DNA from: Chromohalobacter canadensis
Lineage (GTDB): Bacteria > Pseudomonadota > Gammaproteobacteria > Pseudomonadales > Halomonadaceae
DNA: 64,000 bases
Direction of reading: 5' to 3'
Assembly (NCBI RefSeq): GCF_029544075.1
Contig: NZ_JAJQJH010000003.1
Coordinates: 62,001 to 126,000 of the forward strand
The translations under genes were made by a program, and so were the position numbers. Positions 34,033 through 43,696 of this stretch are shown here, piece after piece (positions within the stretch are counted from its first letter, which is position 1; each line of letters starts with the position of its first letter). A model generated the notes under the pieces. The model was not told where the DNA came from, searched no databases, and saw only the letters and a program-made list of their open reading frames with translations.

Positions 34033-34059
34033 TCAAGTCGTGCGCTGTCTTGCCGATAC
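34033..34059 (+). promoter_or_regulatory. sigma-28 promoter of flgKL
   Basis: TCAA (3 of 4), 15 bases, GCCGATAC (7 of 8), 73 bases before the flgK start. In Salmonella flgKL has its own class 3 promoter in the same place. Confidence 0.65.
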
Positions 34060-34131
34060 AACAAGTAATCACTATTCGTCGTGCCGGCCTCCCGCGATAG
34101 CGTCCGGTACCCCTAGCCAGGAAAACGTGTC

Positions 34132-35751
34132 ATGAGCATTTTCTCGATCGGCCTGAGTGGCCTTAGTGCGGCCCAGACAGCGTTGTCGACGACCAGCAAT
34201 AACCTGAGCAATGTCTACACCGAGGGCTATAATCGCCAGTTGCCGATCCTCGGGGAAAGTTACAGCAATGGTTCGACGGGCACCGGGGTTTCGGTCGACG
34301 AAGTGCAGCGCCAGTTCAATAGCTACGTCACCGAGCAGTACAACGACGCCAATAGCCAGACAAGCGCTCTGGAAAGCTATCAGAGCCAGGTCTCGCAGAT
34401 CGATAACCTGCTGGCTGATAGCGATGCGGGGCTTGCGCCCCTGATGCAAGACTTCTTCTCCAGCCTGGACGACCTCTCCGGCGCGGCATCCGATCCCGCA
34501 GCTCGCGAAGGTGTGTTGGGGTCGGCTTCGTCCATGGCGGCACAGTTTCGTTCGTTCGATTCTTACCTGGGGGACATGCGTAGCAGCCTCAATGGTCAGC
34601 TCGAAGGGACAGTGACTGACATCAACAACACCGCCACGCAGATCGCTTCGCTCAATGACCAGATCACCCAGGCGCGCGCCAAGTCCGGCGAAGAGCCCAA
34701 CACGTTGCTCGACAAGCGCGACAAGCTGGTTTCCGATCTTAATGAACTGGTGGGCGCGGACCTGAACGTCCAGGATGGTGATAACTACAACATCAATCTG
34801 GAAAATGGCCAGCCGCTGGTCTCGGGCACCAGGAGCTATGACCTCGAAGCGGTGTCTTCCAGCGAAGACCCGTCGCGCACGGTGATCGGTTATCGCGATG
34901 CGGCGGGCAACGTCAATCAGATCGATGATAGCGCCTTCGAGAATGGCGAACTGGGTGGCTTGCTGTCGTTCCGCAGCGAAACGCTGGACAGCGTTCAGAA
35001 CCAGCTCGGCCGCATGACAGCGGTGCTGGGTTCGGAATTCAACGCCGTGCATGAGGATGGCGTCGATCTCAACGGTGACGATGGCGAGGCCTTCTTCAAC
35101 GTCGGTTCGCCGCGTGTGATGAGCAATAGCGAGAATGACGGTAACGGCGGGATCACCGCTGAATATGATGACGTCAACCAACTGACCTCGAGCGATTACC
35201 GGATTAGCTATTCGGGGGGAGAGTATCAAGCCGAGAAGCTATCGGACGGTGATACGACAACCTTGACGCCGGATGGTAGCGGTAATGTTCAGCTCGATGG
35301 CATGACATTGAATATCTCCGGTACTGCTCAAGAAGGCGACACCTTTATGCTGCAGCCCACGCGCACCGCCGCGCAGGACTTCGAAGTGGCGATCAGCGAA
35401 GGCTCGGAGATCGCCGCCGCGAGTAGTGAGGGCGGTAGCGGCAACAATGAAAACGCCCTGGCGCTACTCGACTTGCAGAGCGAAAAGATCGTCGGCGGCA
35501 CATCGTCGGTCAGCGATGCCTACGCCTCCCTGGTCAATGACGTGGGTAACACCACCAACATCACGCAGGTCAATTTGGACGCGCAATCGGGGCTCACCGA
35601 GCAGCTGCGTGAGTATCAGCAGTCCGAGTCGGGCGTGAACCTGGATGAAGAGTACGCCAACCTGGTCCGTTATCAGCAGTATTACCAAGCCAATGCACGG
35701 GTCATCGACGTGGGTTCACAGGTGCTCGATTCGGTTCTGCAGTTGCGTTGA
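34132..35751 (+). CDS. flgK: hook-filament junction protein FlgK
   Basis: First junction protein, 539 residues. N-terminal SIFSIGLSGLSAAQTALSTT and SNNLSNVYTEGYNRQLPIL; C-terminal GVNLDEEYANLVRYQQYYQA and VIDVGSQVLDSVLQLR. The middle (about 340-430) is acidic and Gly/Ser-rich. Exported with the help of FlgN. Confidence 0.96.
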   Translation: MSIFSIGLSGLSAAQTALSTTSNNLSNVYTEGYNRQLPILGESYSNGSTGTGVSVDEVQRQFNSYVTEQYNDANSQTSALESYQSQVSQIDNLLADSDAGLAPLMQDFFSSLDDLSGAASDPAAREGVLGSASSMAAQFRSFDSYLGDMRSSLNGQLEGTVTDINNTATQIASLNDQITQARAKSGEEPNTLLDKRDKLVSDLNELVGADLNVQDGDNYNINLENGQPLVSGTRSYDLEAVSSSEDPSRTVIGYRDAAGNVNQIDDSAFENGELGGLLSFRSETLDSVQNQLGRMTAVLGSEFNAVHEDGVDLNGDDGEAFFNVGSPRVMSNSENDGNGGITAEYDDVNQLTSSDYRISYSGGEYQAEKLSDGDTTTLTPDGSGNVQLDGMTLNISGTAQEGDTFMLQPTRTAAQDFEVAISEGSEIAAASSEGGSGNNENALALLDLQSEKIVGGTSSVSDAYASLVNDVGNTTNITQVNLDAQSGLTEQLREYQQSESGVNLDEEYANLVRYQQYYQANARVIDVGSQVLDSVLQLR

Positions 35752-35843
35752 TGCCGCTGATCGAGCGGCGCAGTGATGTTGGGTTTCGTTTCCGAAGACA
35801 ATACGACGCTGGGTGAACACAGCGTGGTGACGAGGTAAGCAAA

Positions 35844-37082
35844 ATGCGTATCAGCACCGTGACGATGTACGAGCAAGGCGTTTCGGCGATGAACCGTCAG
35901 CAAGCCGATTTCACGCAGGTCGGTCAGCAGATCGCCTCTGGGAAAAGTGTGGTGAATCCTTCCGACGACCCGCGCGCCGCTTCGCGGGCGGTGGGGGTGT
36001 CGCAGTCTTTGGCCGTTAATGAGCAGCAGGAAAGCAGTCGAACGAGTGCGCGTAACTCTCTTAGCCAAGAGGAAAGCGTCCTTAATAGCGTCAGCGATGC
36101 CATCGGTTCGGCCAAGTCAATGGTCGTGCAGGCCGGTAACGGTACCTTGAGCGACGCCGACCGCGAGTCGCTGGCCTCCGATCTCGAGGGGACTTATGAA
36201 ACGCTGGTCGGACTAGGCAATACAACCGATGGTAATGGCACCTACCTGTTCAGCGGTTATCAGGACAACGCCAAGGCCTTCTCGCGCACCGATGCCGGCG
36301 ACAACGTCGATACCATCAGTTACGAAGGCGATCAGGGCGTCAAGCAGCAGAAGATCGATTCCGAACGCTCGATGAACACCAGCGATACAGGCTCTGATGT
36401 GTTCATGAAATTCTCGTCGGGCAGCGAATATATCGCTGAAGCCGGTGAAGGCAATACGGGGAGTATGACCTTCTCGGGCCCGGATGTTCGTGATGCCACT
36501 GCCGCCGGTTACGGTGATGCCTACGAAATCGAGTTCGCTGAAAATGGCGCTGGTGATCTTGAATATACCGCTACCAATACCAACACCGGTGACTCAGTAA
36601 CGGCTGAGTACACTGACGGTGAGACCATTGAATTCGGTGGCATGGCGTTGACGATGGAGGGCGAGCCGGCGGACGGCGATTCGCTGAGTGTCACGCAGGG
36701 TGGCGATATGAATGAGCAGCAGGCCAGCCTATTCAAGACCATCGGCGATACCATCAATGCCCTGCGTCAGCCCGTCGAGACTGACGCCGATCAGGCGGCA
36801 CTGGACAACACCCTGTCCACCGCGAACCGCAAGCTGGATGCCTCGCTGGATAACGTGCTGACCACGCGGGCCTCGGTCGGCGCGCGCATGAACGAGCTGG
36901 ACGCCCTGGACGACGTCGGCGGCAACCGCGAGATTGCCTACGAGCAGACGCGCTCCGATCTGGTCGACCTGGATTACAATTCGGCGATTTCCGATTATAT
37001 GCTTAGCCAGGTAGGGCTGCAGGCGTCACAGAAATCGTTCGCCGATATTCAGCAGATGTCCTTGTTCCAGTATCTCAACTAG
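35844..37082 (+). CDS. flgL: hook-filament junction protein FlgL
   Basis: Second junction protein, 412 residues, with a flagellin-like layout: front MRISTVTMYEQGVSAMNRQQ and SGKSVVNPSDDPRAASRAV; C-terminal RASVGARMNELDALDDVGGN and MLSQVGLQASQKSFADIQQM. Acidic centre. Follows flgK by 92 bases; last gene of the operon, closed by the terminator at 37117. Confidence 0.95.
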   Translation: MRISTVTMYEQGVSAMNRQQADFTQVGQQIASGKSVVNPSDDPRAASRAVGVSQSLAVNEQQESSRTSARNSLSQEESVLNSVSDAIGSAKSMVVQAGNGTLSDADRESLASDLEGTYETLVGLGNTTDGNGTYLFSGYQDNAKAFSRTDAGDNVDTISYEGDQGVKQQKIDSERSMNTSDTGSDVFMKFSSGSEYIAEAGEGNTGSMTFSGPDVRDATAAGYGDAYEIEFAENGAGDLEYTATNTNTGDSVTAEYTDGETIEFGGMALTMEGEPADGDSLSVTQGGDMNEQQASLFKTIGDTINALRQPVETDADQAALDNTLSTANRKLDASLDNVLTTRASVGARMNELDALDDVGGNREIAYEQTRSDLVDLDYNSAISDYMLSQVGLQASQKSFADIQQMSLFQYLN

Positions 37083-37116
37083 GGCATCGCTCGAACGTCA
37101 TAGACCGTGCGGTAGC

Positions 37117-37148
37117 AAAACGCCACGTCCTTGCGGACGTGGCGTTTT
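37117..37148. terminator. bidirectional terminator between flgL and fliR
   Basis: A 14-bp perfect stem (AAAACGCCACGTCC and its complement) with a 4-base loop has U-tracts on both strands. It serves the two converging flagellar operons. Confidence 0.92.
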
Positions 37149-37169
37149 ACGTTCAGTCGGATACACAGC

Positions 37170-37955
37170 CTAGCCACCCGCTAGACGCTGCACCACTTCC
37201 TGCATCATGTGCAGACTGTCGCTGAAGACGATCTCCAGAAAGCGTAGCAGGTCCGGCATTAGCGTCATTAGCAGGACGAGGCCGGTGGTCAGGGTCATGG
37301 GGAAACCTATCGAGAAGATCGACAATTGCGGCGAGGCGCGGTTGAGCACGCCAAGTGTCAGGTTGATGATCAGTAGCGAGACGATCAAGGGCAATGCCAG
37401 AAGCACGCCGGATTTGAAAATTTCACCCCCCCAGTAGGCGATGAGCTCGCCGGCGCTACCATCCACTCTGGGGCCGCCGATCGGCAGGGTCTGGAATGAG
37501 TTGGCGAGTATCTCCAGCGTCATCAAATGCCCGTTGAGCGCCAGGAACATGAGCAGGGTGATCATCTGGAAGATGCGCGACAGCACCATGCTGTTGCCTA
37601 CGCCCGGTGTGAAGAAGGTGGCAAAAGCCAGACCCATTTGCAGACCGATGAATTCGCCGGCGGCCTGTACCACCGCGATGGTCACGCGTAGAACCATCCC
37701 CATGGCGATCCCGATCAGCATTTCCTGCATGAGAATGCCGAGCGACGACACCGAAAAGATCGGCGTGTCGGGCATGGGCGGTAGCGTCGGTGCGATGACG
37801 ACCGCCAGTAGTGCCCCCAGTATGATCGACACCTGGCGCGGTACGCCGTGCTGGTTCCATATCGGCGTCGCCGCGAGGAACGCCAGGATACGCACGAACG
37901 GCCAAAAGAACAGCGTCAGCCATCCATGCAATTGGTCGAACGTTACCTGAATCAT
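37170..37955 (-). CDS. fliR: flagellar export gate protein FliR
   Basis: Integral membrane part of the FliPQR export gate, 261 residues, with about six hydrophobic segments. Motifs: FLAATPIWNQHGVPRQVSII, AAGEFIGLQMGLAFATFF and LSIFSIGFPMTLTTGLVLLM. Last gene of the minus-strand fliF-to-fliR block. Confidence 0.94.
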   Translation of the reverse strand: MIQVTFDQLHGWLTLFFWPFVRILAFLAATPIWNQHGVPRQVSIILGALLAVVIAPTLPPMPDTPIFSVSSLGILMQEMLIGIAMGMVLRVTIAVVQAAGEFIGLQMGLAFATFFTPGVGNSMVLSRIFQMITLLMFLALNGHLMTLEILANSFQTLPIGGPRVDGSAGELIAYWGGEIFKSGVLLALPLIVSLLIINLTLGVLNRASPQLSIFSIGFPMTLTTGLVLLMTLMPDLLRFLEIVFSDSLHMMQEVVQRLAGG

Positions 37956-37961
37956 GGATGT

Positions 37962-38231
37962 CTAGCTGACCATCGTGGGTAGGTTCTGAAACAACTCGCG
38001 GGTAAAGTCGACAATGGTTTGAATCAGCCACGGGCCTGCCACGATCAAGGCGGCGAAAACGCCCAGGATCTTGGGGATGAAGGTCAACGTCATCTCGTTG
38101 ATCTGCGTAGCCGCTTGAAACAAGCTGACCAGCAGACCGATCAGCAAGGCCGTAATGAGTAGAGGGGCGGCGAGCATCAGCGTCACTTTCATGCCCTGAT
38201 ACGCCAGCCCCATGACCATTTCGGGTGTCAT
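37962..38231 (-). CDS. fliQ: flagellar export gate protein FliQ
   Basis: 89 residues, two membrane helices, normal length. MTPEMVMGLAYQGMKVTLML and VSLFQAATQINEMTLTFIPK are family hallmarks. Seven bases before the fliR start. Confidence 0.96.
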   Translation of the reverse strand: MTPEMVMGLAYQGMKVTLMLAAPLLITALLIGLLVSLFQAATQINEMTLTFIPKILGVFAALIVAGPWLIQTIVDFTRELFQNLPTMVS

Positions 38232-38295
38232 GGCAGCGTCTCCTTAATCTCGGTGGCAGGGGCGTCGTCGGTGTACGCTCATGCCGTATATCTGC

Positions 38296-39072
38296 CTACA
38301 TATAGAAGCTTTCGGCCAGCGAACCGATGAGCAAATTCCAGCCGTCGACGAGCACGAATAGCATGAGCTTGAAGGGCAGGGAAATCGTCGCCGGTGGCAC
38401 CATCATCATACCGAGTGCCATCAGCACACTGGCGACCACCAAGTCGATGATCAGAAACGGAATGAAGATACTGAAACCGATCTGAAATGCAGTCTTGAGC
38501 TCGCTGGTCATGAAGGCTGGTACCAGCAGGCTCATCGGGACATCCTCGGGACCCTGCATTTCACCGGCATCGGCCATGCGTGCGAAGAGCGCAAGGTCTG
38601 TTTCCCGGGTCTGGGCGAACATGAACTCGCGAAACGGTTGGCTGCCTTGCTCCATGGCTTGTTCGAGGCTGATCTGGTCCTCGGAGAAAGGCACCCACGC
38701 CTGCTCATGCACGCGATCCAGCACCGGTGACATGATGAAAAATGTCATGAACAACGCCAAGCCCAACAATACCTGGTTGGGCGGCGTCGACTGGGTGCCG
38801 ATGGCGGTGCGCAGCAGGCTCAACACGATGATGATGCGGGTAAAGCACGTCATGCCGAGCAGCAGCGCCGGCAGGAAGGCCAGCGAACTGAGAAACAGTA
38901 GTGTCTGCAGGCTCAACGACCATTGCTGACCGCCGTCTCCCGTGGGCTCGGTGACAAGCCCCGGGATTTCCTGCCCCCAGCCCAGCGTTGGCCACGCCAG
39001 CAACAGCAATGCCAGGCCACGACGTAGCATGACGGCGACGTCTATCCGATTGAGCATGGCAGCGAGGTTCAT
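38296..39072 (-). CDS. fliP: flagellar export gate protein FliP
   Basis: 258 residues with a cleavable signal peptide ([15 protein letters not shown]), then the FliP core [40 protein letters not shown] and [20 protein letters not shown]. Overlaps fliO by four bases. 64 bases before fliQ. Confidence 0.96.
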   Translation of the reverse strand: MNLAAMLNRIDVAVMLRRGLALLLLAWPTLGWGQEIPGLVTEPTGDGGQQWSLSLQTLLFLSSLAFLPALLLGMTCFTRIIIVLSLLRTAIGTQSTPPNQVLLGLALFMTFFIMSPVLDRVHEQAWVPFSEDQISLEQAMEQGSQPFREFMFAQTRETDLALFARMADAGEMQGPEDVPMSLLVPAFMTSELKTAFQIGFSIFIPFLIIDLVVASVLMALGMMMVPPATISLPFKLMLFVLVDGWNLLIGSLAESFYM

Positions 39073-39545
39073 CGATCGGATTCCTTGTCCGCAGTAGCGG
39101 CATCCTGAGATCGCGAGGAGGGTGAGTCTGGAGATTTGCGTCCGATATTCTGCGCTAGCGCCTGGCGAAAGCGCTGGGCGAAGCTGCCGCTAAGCGGTGC
39201 CGGGGACGCCGGTTCCGGCGTGTCACTCGCCTCGGCGGCCGGCATATCCTTGAGCAATGTGACTTGGTTGCCGCCGACGCCGAGTACCAGCCAGCGCCCG
39301 TCGATCTCGACGACGGTGACGCGCTCGCGTTGGCCGATAGCGGTATTGGACACCACCTTGACGTGCTGGGACGCGCGCAGGCGTCCCGGTGTCAGTCGGC
39401 GCAGCAGCCAGGCACACAGCAGTATGATGGCGACGATCAACGCCAACGAGAGGGTGGTCTTACCTATCCAGGCCATCCCCATTGCGGCGTCGCCGCCGCC
39501 GTCGAGCGAGACGGCCGCTTCGCGTGCGCTGTCGGCGACACTCAT
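39069..39545 (-). CDS. fliO: flagellar biosynthesis protein FliO
   Basis: 158 residues, one membrane helix ([20 protein letters not shown]), then a cytoplasmic domain with [20 protein letters not shown] and [14 protein letters not shown]. It stabilises FliP during gate assembly. Overlaps fliN and fliP by four bases each. Confidence 0.92.
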   Translation of the reverse strand: MSVADSAREAAVSLDGGGDAAMGMAWIGKTTLSLALIVAIILLCAWLLRRLTPGRLRASQHVKVVSNTAIGQRERVTVVEIDGRWLVLGVGGNQVTLLKDMPAAEASDTPEPASPAPLSGSFAQRFRQALAQNIGRKSPDSPSSRSQDAATADKESDR

Positions 39546-40117
39546 TTGTTCAGCTTTTTGACGCGTTCCGAGGGGGTGATGATTTCGGTGATGCGGATGC
39601 CGTACTTGTCATCCACGACCACGACTTCCCCCTGCGCGATCAGATAGCCGTTGATGAGAATGTCCATGGGTTCGCCGGCCAGGCCATCCAGTTCGATCAC
39701 CGAGCCTTGGGCGAGCTCGAGCAACTGCTTGATGGTGATGCGCGTGCGTCCCAGCTCTACGCTGAGCTTGACCGGGATATCCATGATCAGTTCGAGGTCG
39801 CGCGGAGTCGTGCCGGATGCCCCCTCGTCGAGCTGCTTGAACACTTCATGATCGGCGTTTTGCGCTCGTGACGCGCTTTCGCCCGACGTGTCTTCAGCGC
39901 TTTCTTCTGCCTCGGTCGACTCCTGCTCGGCCATTGCCGCTGCCCACAGGTCTTCTTCCGCGTCGGCGGCGCTTTCATCGGTGTCCTTGGACACATCTTG
40001 CTCCGCCATGGAATCGGCGGTGCTTTCATCGGTGTCCTTGGACGCATCTTGCTCTGCCATGGCGTCGGCCCACTCGTCCTCGGTGCCTTTCTGATCGGGG
40101 TTCTTGGAATCAGTCAT
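39542..40117 (-). CDS. fliN: flagellar motor switch protein FliN
   Basis: 191 residues, longer than the 137 of E. coli because of an acidic N-terminal extension (about 1-95). The conserved SpoA-type domain is C-terminal: LELIMDIPVKLSVELGRTRI, IKQLLELAQGSVIELDGLAG, EPMDILINGYLIAQGEVVVV. The extension contains a 17-residue tandem duplication (MAEQDASKDTDES, then MAEQDVSKDTDES) and a third partial MAEQ unit. Start at 40117 overlaps fliM by eight bases. Part of the switch C-ring that reverses rotation. Confidence 0.95.
   Translation of the reverse strand: MTDSKNPDQKGTEDEWADAMAEQDASKDTDESTADSMAEQDVSKDTDESAADAEEDLWAAAMAEQESTEAEESAEDTSGESASRAQNADHEVFKQLDEGASGTTPRDLELIMDIPVKLSVELGRTRITIKQLLELAQGSVIELDGLAGEPMDILINGYLIAQGEVVVVDDKYGIRITEIITPSERVKKLNK
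39972..40071. repeat. 51-bp tandem duplication within fliN
   Basis: Two adjacent copies starting CTTTCATCGGTGTCCTTGG (39972 and 40023) differ at few positions. The period keeps the reading frame (17 codons). Confidence 0.85.
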
Positions 40118-41126
40118 CTTTCGGATCCTTCGCTGCAACTTGGCTCGAGCCGTGTTCGATGAGGTGCCGAACGCGCAGTGCGCGTTGGGATTTTTGGCTG
40201 CCGTAATCGCACGTCATCACGGGAATACCGTCGACGCTGACATTCACTTCCTCGGGCAGTTCGATGGGGATGATGTCGCCCACCGACAGCTGAGTGATAT
40301 CCCGCAGACGCAAGGGAATGTCGACGAAATTAGCGGTCAGCTCCACGTCCGAGTGGCGAATCTCGTGGGCCATACGCGCCTCCCACTGCTGCTCCTCGTC
40401 GGGATGCGTGTCGTGCAGAGGGCTGGCAAGCGTGTCGCGGATCGGCTCGATCATCGAGTAGGGAATGCAGATGTTGAACTCGCTGGAGAGATTGCCGACC
40501 TCGACGTGGAAGGTGCTGTTGACGACGATCTCGTTGGGCGAGTTGGTGATGTTGGCGAACTTCACCTGCAGTTCCGAACGTGTGTATTCGATATCCAGGG
40601 GATAAACCGATTTCCACGATTCGCTGTAGCCATCCAACGCCATCTTGAGCATGCGGTGGATGATGCGCTGTTCAGTGCGCGTGAACTCACGTCCCTCGGA
40701 TTTGGTGAGGAAGCGTCCGTCGCCGCCGAACAAATTGTCGACCACCATGAAGACCAGGCTGGGCGGAAATACCACCAGCGCCGAGCCACGCAATGGTTTC
40801 ATGGTGATCAGGTTGAGGTTGGTGGGCACCGGAAGGTTGCGCGAGAACTCGCTATAGCTTTGATAGCGAACGCTTTCCACTGTGATATCGGCGCTACGCC
40901 GCATCAGGTTGAAAAGCGCCACGCGGAACTGTCGGGCGAAGCGTTCGTTGATGATGTCCAGCGCATGGAGCCGCTCGCGTATAATGCGATGCTGCTTGGC
41001 GGGATCGAACGGACGCACCTTCCCCTTGCGCGAAGCATCTTCTTCCTTCGCGCCATCCTCGTCACCGCTCACGCCCTTTAGGAGCGCGTCGATCTCTTCC
41101 TGCGAGAGCAGATCGTCTTGGGACAT
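40110..41126 (-). CDS. fliM: flagellar motor switch protein FliM
   Basis: 338 residues, close to the usual 334. N-terminal CheY-P-binding peptide MSQDDLLSQEEIDALLKGV, middle CheC-like domain with GGDGRFLTKSEGREFTRTEQ, C-terminal SpoA domain (ELTANFVDIPLRLRDITQLS, GDIIPIELPEEVNVSVDGIP). All parts present. Confidence 0.97.
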   Translation of the reverse strand: MSQDDLLSQEEIDALLKGVSGDEDGAKEEDASRKGKVRPFDPAKQHRIIRERLHALDIINERFARQFRVALFNLMRRSADITVESVRYQSYSEFSRNLPVPTNLNLITMKPLRGSALVVFPPSLVFMVVDNLFGGDGRFLTKSEGREFTRTEQRIIHRMLKMALDGYSESWKSVYPLDIEYTRSELQVKFANITNSPNEIVVNSTFHVEVGNLSSEFNICIPYSMIEPIRDTLASPLHDTHPDEEQQWEARMAHEIRHSDVELTANFVDIPLRLRDITQLSVGDIIPIELPEEVNVSVDGIPVMTCDYGSQKSQRALRVRHLIEHGSSQVAAKDPKDD

Positions 41127-41132
41127 GTCGTC

Positions 41133-41606
41133 TTATTGCACAATGAATTCGGAAAATAGCACGCCGGTGACGTCCAGGGGCGGCTGCGGCTCGGCCAACG
41201 GTTCGTCGAACAGCGTCAGAATCTGATTGGCAAGGCGTTGCTTGCCCTCGGGCTTGACGAGAGCCTCGGCCTCTTGGCTGGAAAGTAGCATCAGCAAGCG
41301 ACTGCGTACCTCCGGCATGTATTGCTTGAGGACCTCTTTCGTCTTGTCGTCACCCACCTTCAAGGAGAGCCCGACATAGAGCAGGCGGTCGCTGTATTCG
41401 TCATGCTGCAAGTTGACCGTGAAAGGTTCGATCTTGACGAAAATCGGCGCTGGCGCCTCCTCCGGCTCGCTCGGCTCCTCGTTGGCCGATGCCTCCTGGC
41501 GCGAGTCCATGAGCAGGTAGACGCCAATGGAGCTGCCGACCGAGAACAGGACAATCAGGAGTCCTATTAGCCACAGAGATTTGCCGCGCTTGTTGGTTTT
41601 GGCCAT
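41133..41606 (-). CDS. fliL: flagellar basal body-associated protein FliL
   Basis: 157 residues with one membrane helix near the front (SLWLIGLLIVLFSVGSSIGV). An acidic linker and periplasmic domain follow (FVKIEPFTVNLQHDEYSDRL, LYVGLSLKVGDD, FSEFIVQ at the end). It rings the stators and supports motor torque. First gene after a gap of 157 bases from fliK, so it may start its own transcript. Confidence 0.94.
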   Translation of the reverse strand: MAKTNKRGKSLWLIGLLIVLFSVGSSIGVYLLMDSRQEASANEEPSEPEEAPAPIFVKIEPFTVNLQHDEYSDRLLYVGLSLKVGDDKTKEVLKQYMPEVRSRLLMLLSSQEAEALVKPEGKQRLANQILTLFDEPLAEPQPPLDVTGVLFSEFIVQ

Positions 41607-41747
41607 CGTTTATGTCATTCGCTTCGGCGTAGATGAGTGGGCCGAGTATGGCGATAGGAAGCGCTATTCGATTGCTCGAATAGGAAGCTTCACGCACGCC
41701 ACTTCGGGCTTTGTCGAAGCGCCCGCTGACAGACGCCTCTAATAGCG

Positions 41748-41774
41748 TTATCGGCAGCTAGGCTCAGGCATAAA
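41748..41774 (-). promoter_or_regulatory. possible sigma-28 promoter before fliL
   Basis: A perfect GCCGATAA -10 box with a poor -35 (TTTA for TAAA) at 15 bases, in the fliK-fliL gap 142 bases before fliL. The weak -35 makes it uncertain. Confidence 0.35.
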
Positions 41775-43152
41775 GGTTAATGCCAGAAGATGTGACGTAG
41801 TGTAGAGACGTTTCGGTCAGACTCGGCATCTCGGCGGTGGCGTCACCGGCAGCGAACAGCCCGCCTTGGGCGTCACCTCGAGAGCCGGGTTGCCCTTGCT
41901 GCTCACCGGATTGCTGCTGGAACTGGTCTTGCTCACCGACGGAGGTCTCGCCCAGGGCGATGCCGCTATCGGCGAGGGCTTCACGCAATTGAGGGATCGC
42001 TGCTTCCAGGGCGTGACGCACGGCACCGTGAGCGGAGAAGAATTGCAGGTTGGCCTGCTGCTGATCGCCCATCTTGAGCGAGACGCTCAATGGACCTAGC
42101 TCGGCGGGGTGCAACCGCAATTCGACCTGTTGGTCACCGCGCTGTGCCATGCGCACTACCTGCTGACCGAGCGACTGTCCCCATTCGGCCATGCCGACCT
42201 GGGGCGTGAGTGTTGCGGTGGCGGATGCGCCGGCGGCGCTGGCTGCAGCACTGGCATTGGCGGCGGCACTGGCCGTGGCATTACCTGAGGTGGCGTTGTG
42301 GCCCAGATTGGTGAACAGCGATGAGTCACTGCCTTGTCGATCCAGTCCCTGCTGGGCGGTCAGTGTGTCGCCACGTTGTGCATCGGCGACGGCCTGAACC
42401 TGCTGAACCATAGTGGCACTGAAGGCTGCCGTCGGGGAGACCTGGCCGTTGCCTTGTGACGAGGCTTGGCCCGATGCGCTCTGTGCATTCTGCATCAGTT
42501 GGGCGAGGGACTGAGTGTCTTGGCCCTTACCTGTATTCGTGGCGGCGTTGGTTAGCCGGGCCATGAGGTCCTGGCGCGAGAGGGTATCGCCCGCACTGTC
42601 CTGCATGCCGCTGGCGGATTGCTGAATGAGCAGCATGCGCTGCTGGATGTCGTTGAGAGAAAGATCGCCACCTTGGCTGGCAAGCATGCCAGCACTGCCT
42701 TGAGCTTGCGCGGTGCCAGTGCCCGCCGTGTTCGCCGGCAGCTGTGCGGCGAGTAGTGCCGCCATAGCGTCATCGGCGAAGTTCGCATCATCGCCACCCA
42801 ACGCTTGCTGTATTTCTCCCAGGCGTTGAGTGAGAGCCTCGAGCTGGCTTGCATCACCGTTTTCGAGCCAGTCGCTGAGCAGCTTGGCGTCATCGCTTTT
42901 TTGCATCAGCTCGTTGAGCGCTGCGACGAGATCGCTACTGCTACCGTCCTGGCTTGCGGTGTCCTTGGACAGCAACTGGGTGCCGGCATCGCTTTTGGCA
43001 TCCGAGCCGCCACGGGCCTTGCCCAAGAGACTCGCGAACGGTGAGGCGCTGTCGTCGGCATTCTTGCCACCACGCGTCTCGCCCGCGTTGCCGAGGTTGG
43101 TCGCGGAGGCTTGATTACCGCCTTGAAGGTTGGTGAGCAGGGCAATATCCAT
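41764..43152 (-). CDS. fliK: flagellar hook-length control protein FliK
   Basis: The molecular ruler for hook length and substrate switching, 462 residues. The N-terminal and middle parts are Ala/Gln/Ser-rich and poorly conserved; the C-terminal switching domain (about 320-425) has VELRLHPAELGPLSVSLKMG and FFSAHGAVRHALEAAIPQLR. The ATG at 43152 is chosen because GAGG lies seven bases upstream; an ATG at 43158 is too close to it. Expected type III export substrate. Confidence 0.9.
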   Translation of the reverse strand: MDIALLTNLQGGNQASATNLGNAGETRGGKNADDSASPFASLLGKARGGSDAKSDAGTQLLSKDTASQDGSSSDLVAALNELMQKSDDAKLLSDWLENGDASQLEALTQRLGEIQQALGGDDANFADDAMAALLAAQLPANTAGTGTAQAQGSAGMLASQGGDLSLNDIQQRMLLIQQSASGMQDSAGDTLSRQDLMARLTNAATNTGKGQDTQSLAQLMQNAQSASGQASSQGNGQVSPTAAFSATMVQQVQAVADAQRGDTLTAQQGLDRQGSDSSLFTNLGHNATSGNATASAAANASAAASAAGASATATLTPQVGMAEWGQSLGQQVVRMAQRGDQQVELRLHPAELGPLSVSLKMGDQQQANLQFFSAHGAVRHALEAAIPQLREALADSGIALGETSVGEQDQFQQQSGEQQGQPGSRGDAQGGLFAAGDATAEMPSLTETSLHYVTSSGINLYA

Positions 43153-43164
43153 GGGCATGCCTCG

Positions 43165-43662
43165 TCAAAAGCGGTTATTGGAATGCGTGGTGTTCGTCGA
43201 GGTGACGTCAAGACCACGGTCGTTTTCCTGCTGACGCGACATGCGCGCCGACATCTCATCGAAGAGCTGCTGTTCACGCCGCGTGGCGCGTGTCTGTTCG
43301 ACCTGTTCGCGGCGTGACACCAGCGTATCGTAAGTATTGAGCTTGCGACGCTCACCTTGCCACGCTTGTTGCTGGCGATCGAGCTGGTGTTGCTGGTCGT
43401 TGAGCACCTTGCGCTGACTGGCGATGGCCTGGTCAAGGGAGGTCAGAAATTGCTGGTAATTGTGCCAGTTGGCGGGTTCGATGCCCTTTTCCATGCTTTC
43501 GTCGAGGCGCTGACGGTACTCGTGCCGATAGTTCAAGAGCTGATCCAGGCGCTGCTGCGTTTCCTGCAGGCTGCGACGGGAATGCCCTACAGACTGCGCT
43601 GCCTGATCGCAGGTTTCCTGCGCCAGTTCCTTGAGTGTGGAGAGCGGTGAGCGTGCGTTCAT
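43165..43662 (-). CDS. fliJ: flagellar export protein FliJ
   Basis: 165 residues, almost wholly coiled-coil (about 15-150), rich in Gln and Arg. FliJ forms the stalk of the FliHIJ ATPase complex, like the gamma subunit of F1. Sits between fliI and fliK, its normal position. The sequence itself is weakly conserved; position carries much of the call. Confidence 0.88.
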   Translation of the reverse strand: MNARSPLSTLKELAQETCDQAAQSVGHSRRSLQETQQRLDQLLNYRHEYRQRLDESMEKGIEPANWHNYQQFLTSLDQAIASQRKVLNDQQHQLDRQQQAWQGERRKLNTYDTLVSRREQVEQTRATRREQQLFDEMSARMSRQQENDRGLDVTSTNTTHSNNRF

Positions 43663-43696
43663 GAGAGCTCCTTACCGCGGTGCAGAGTGAATGACA

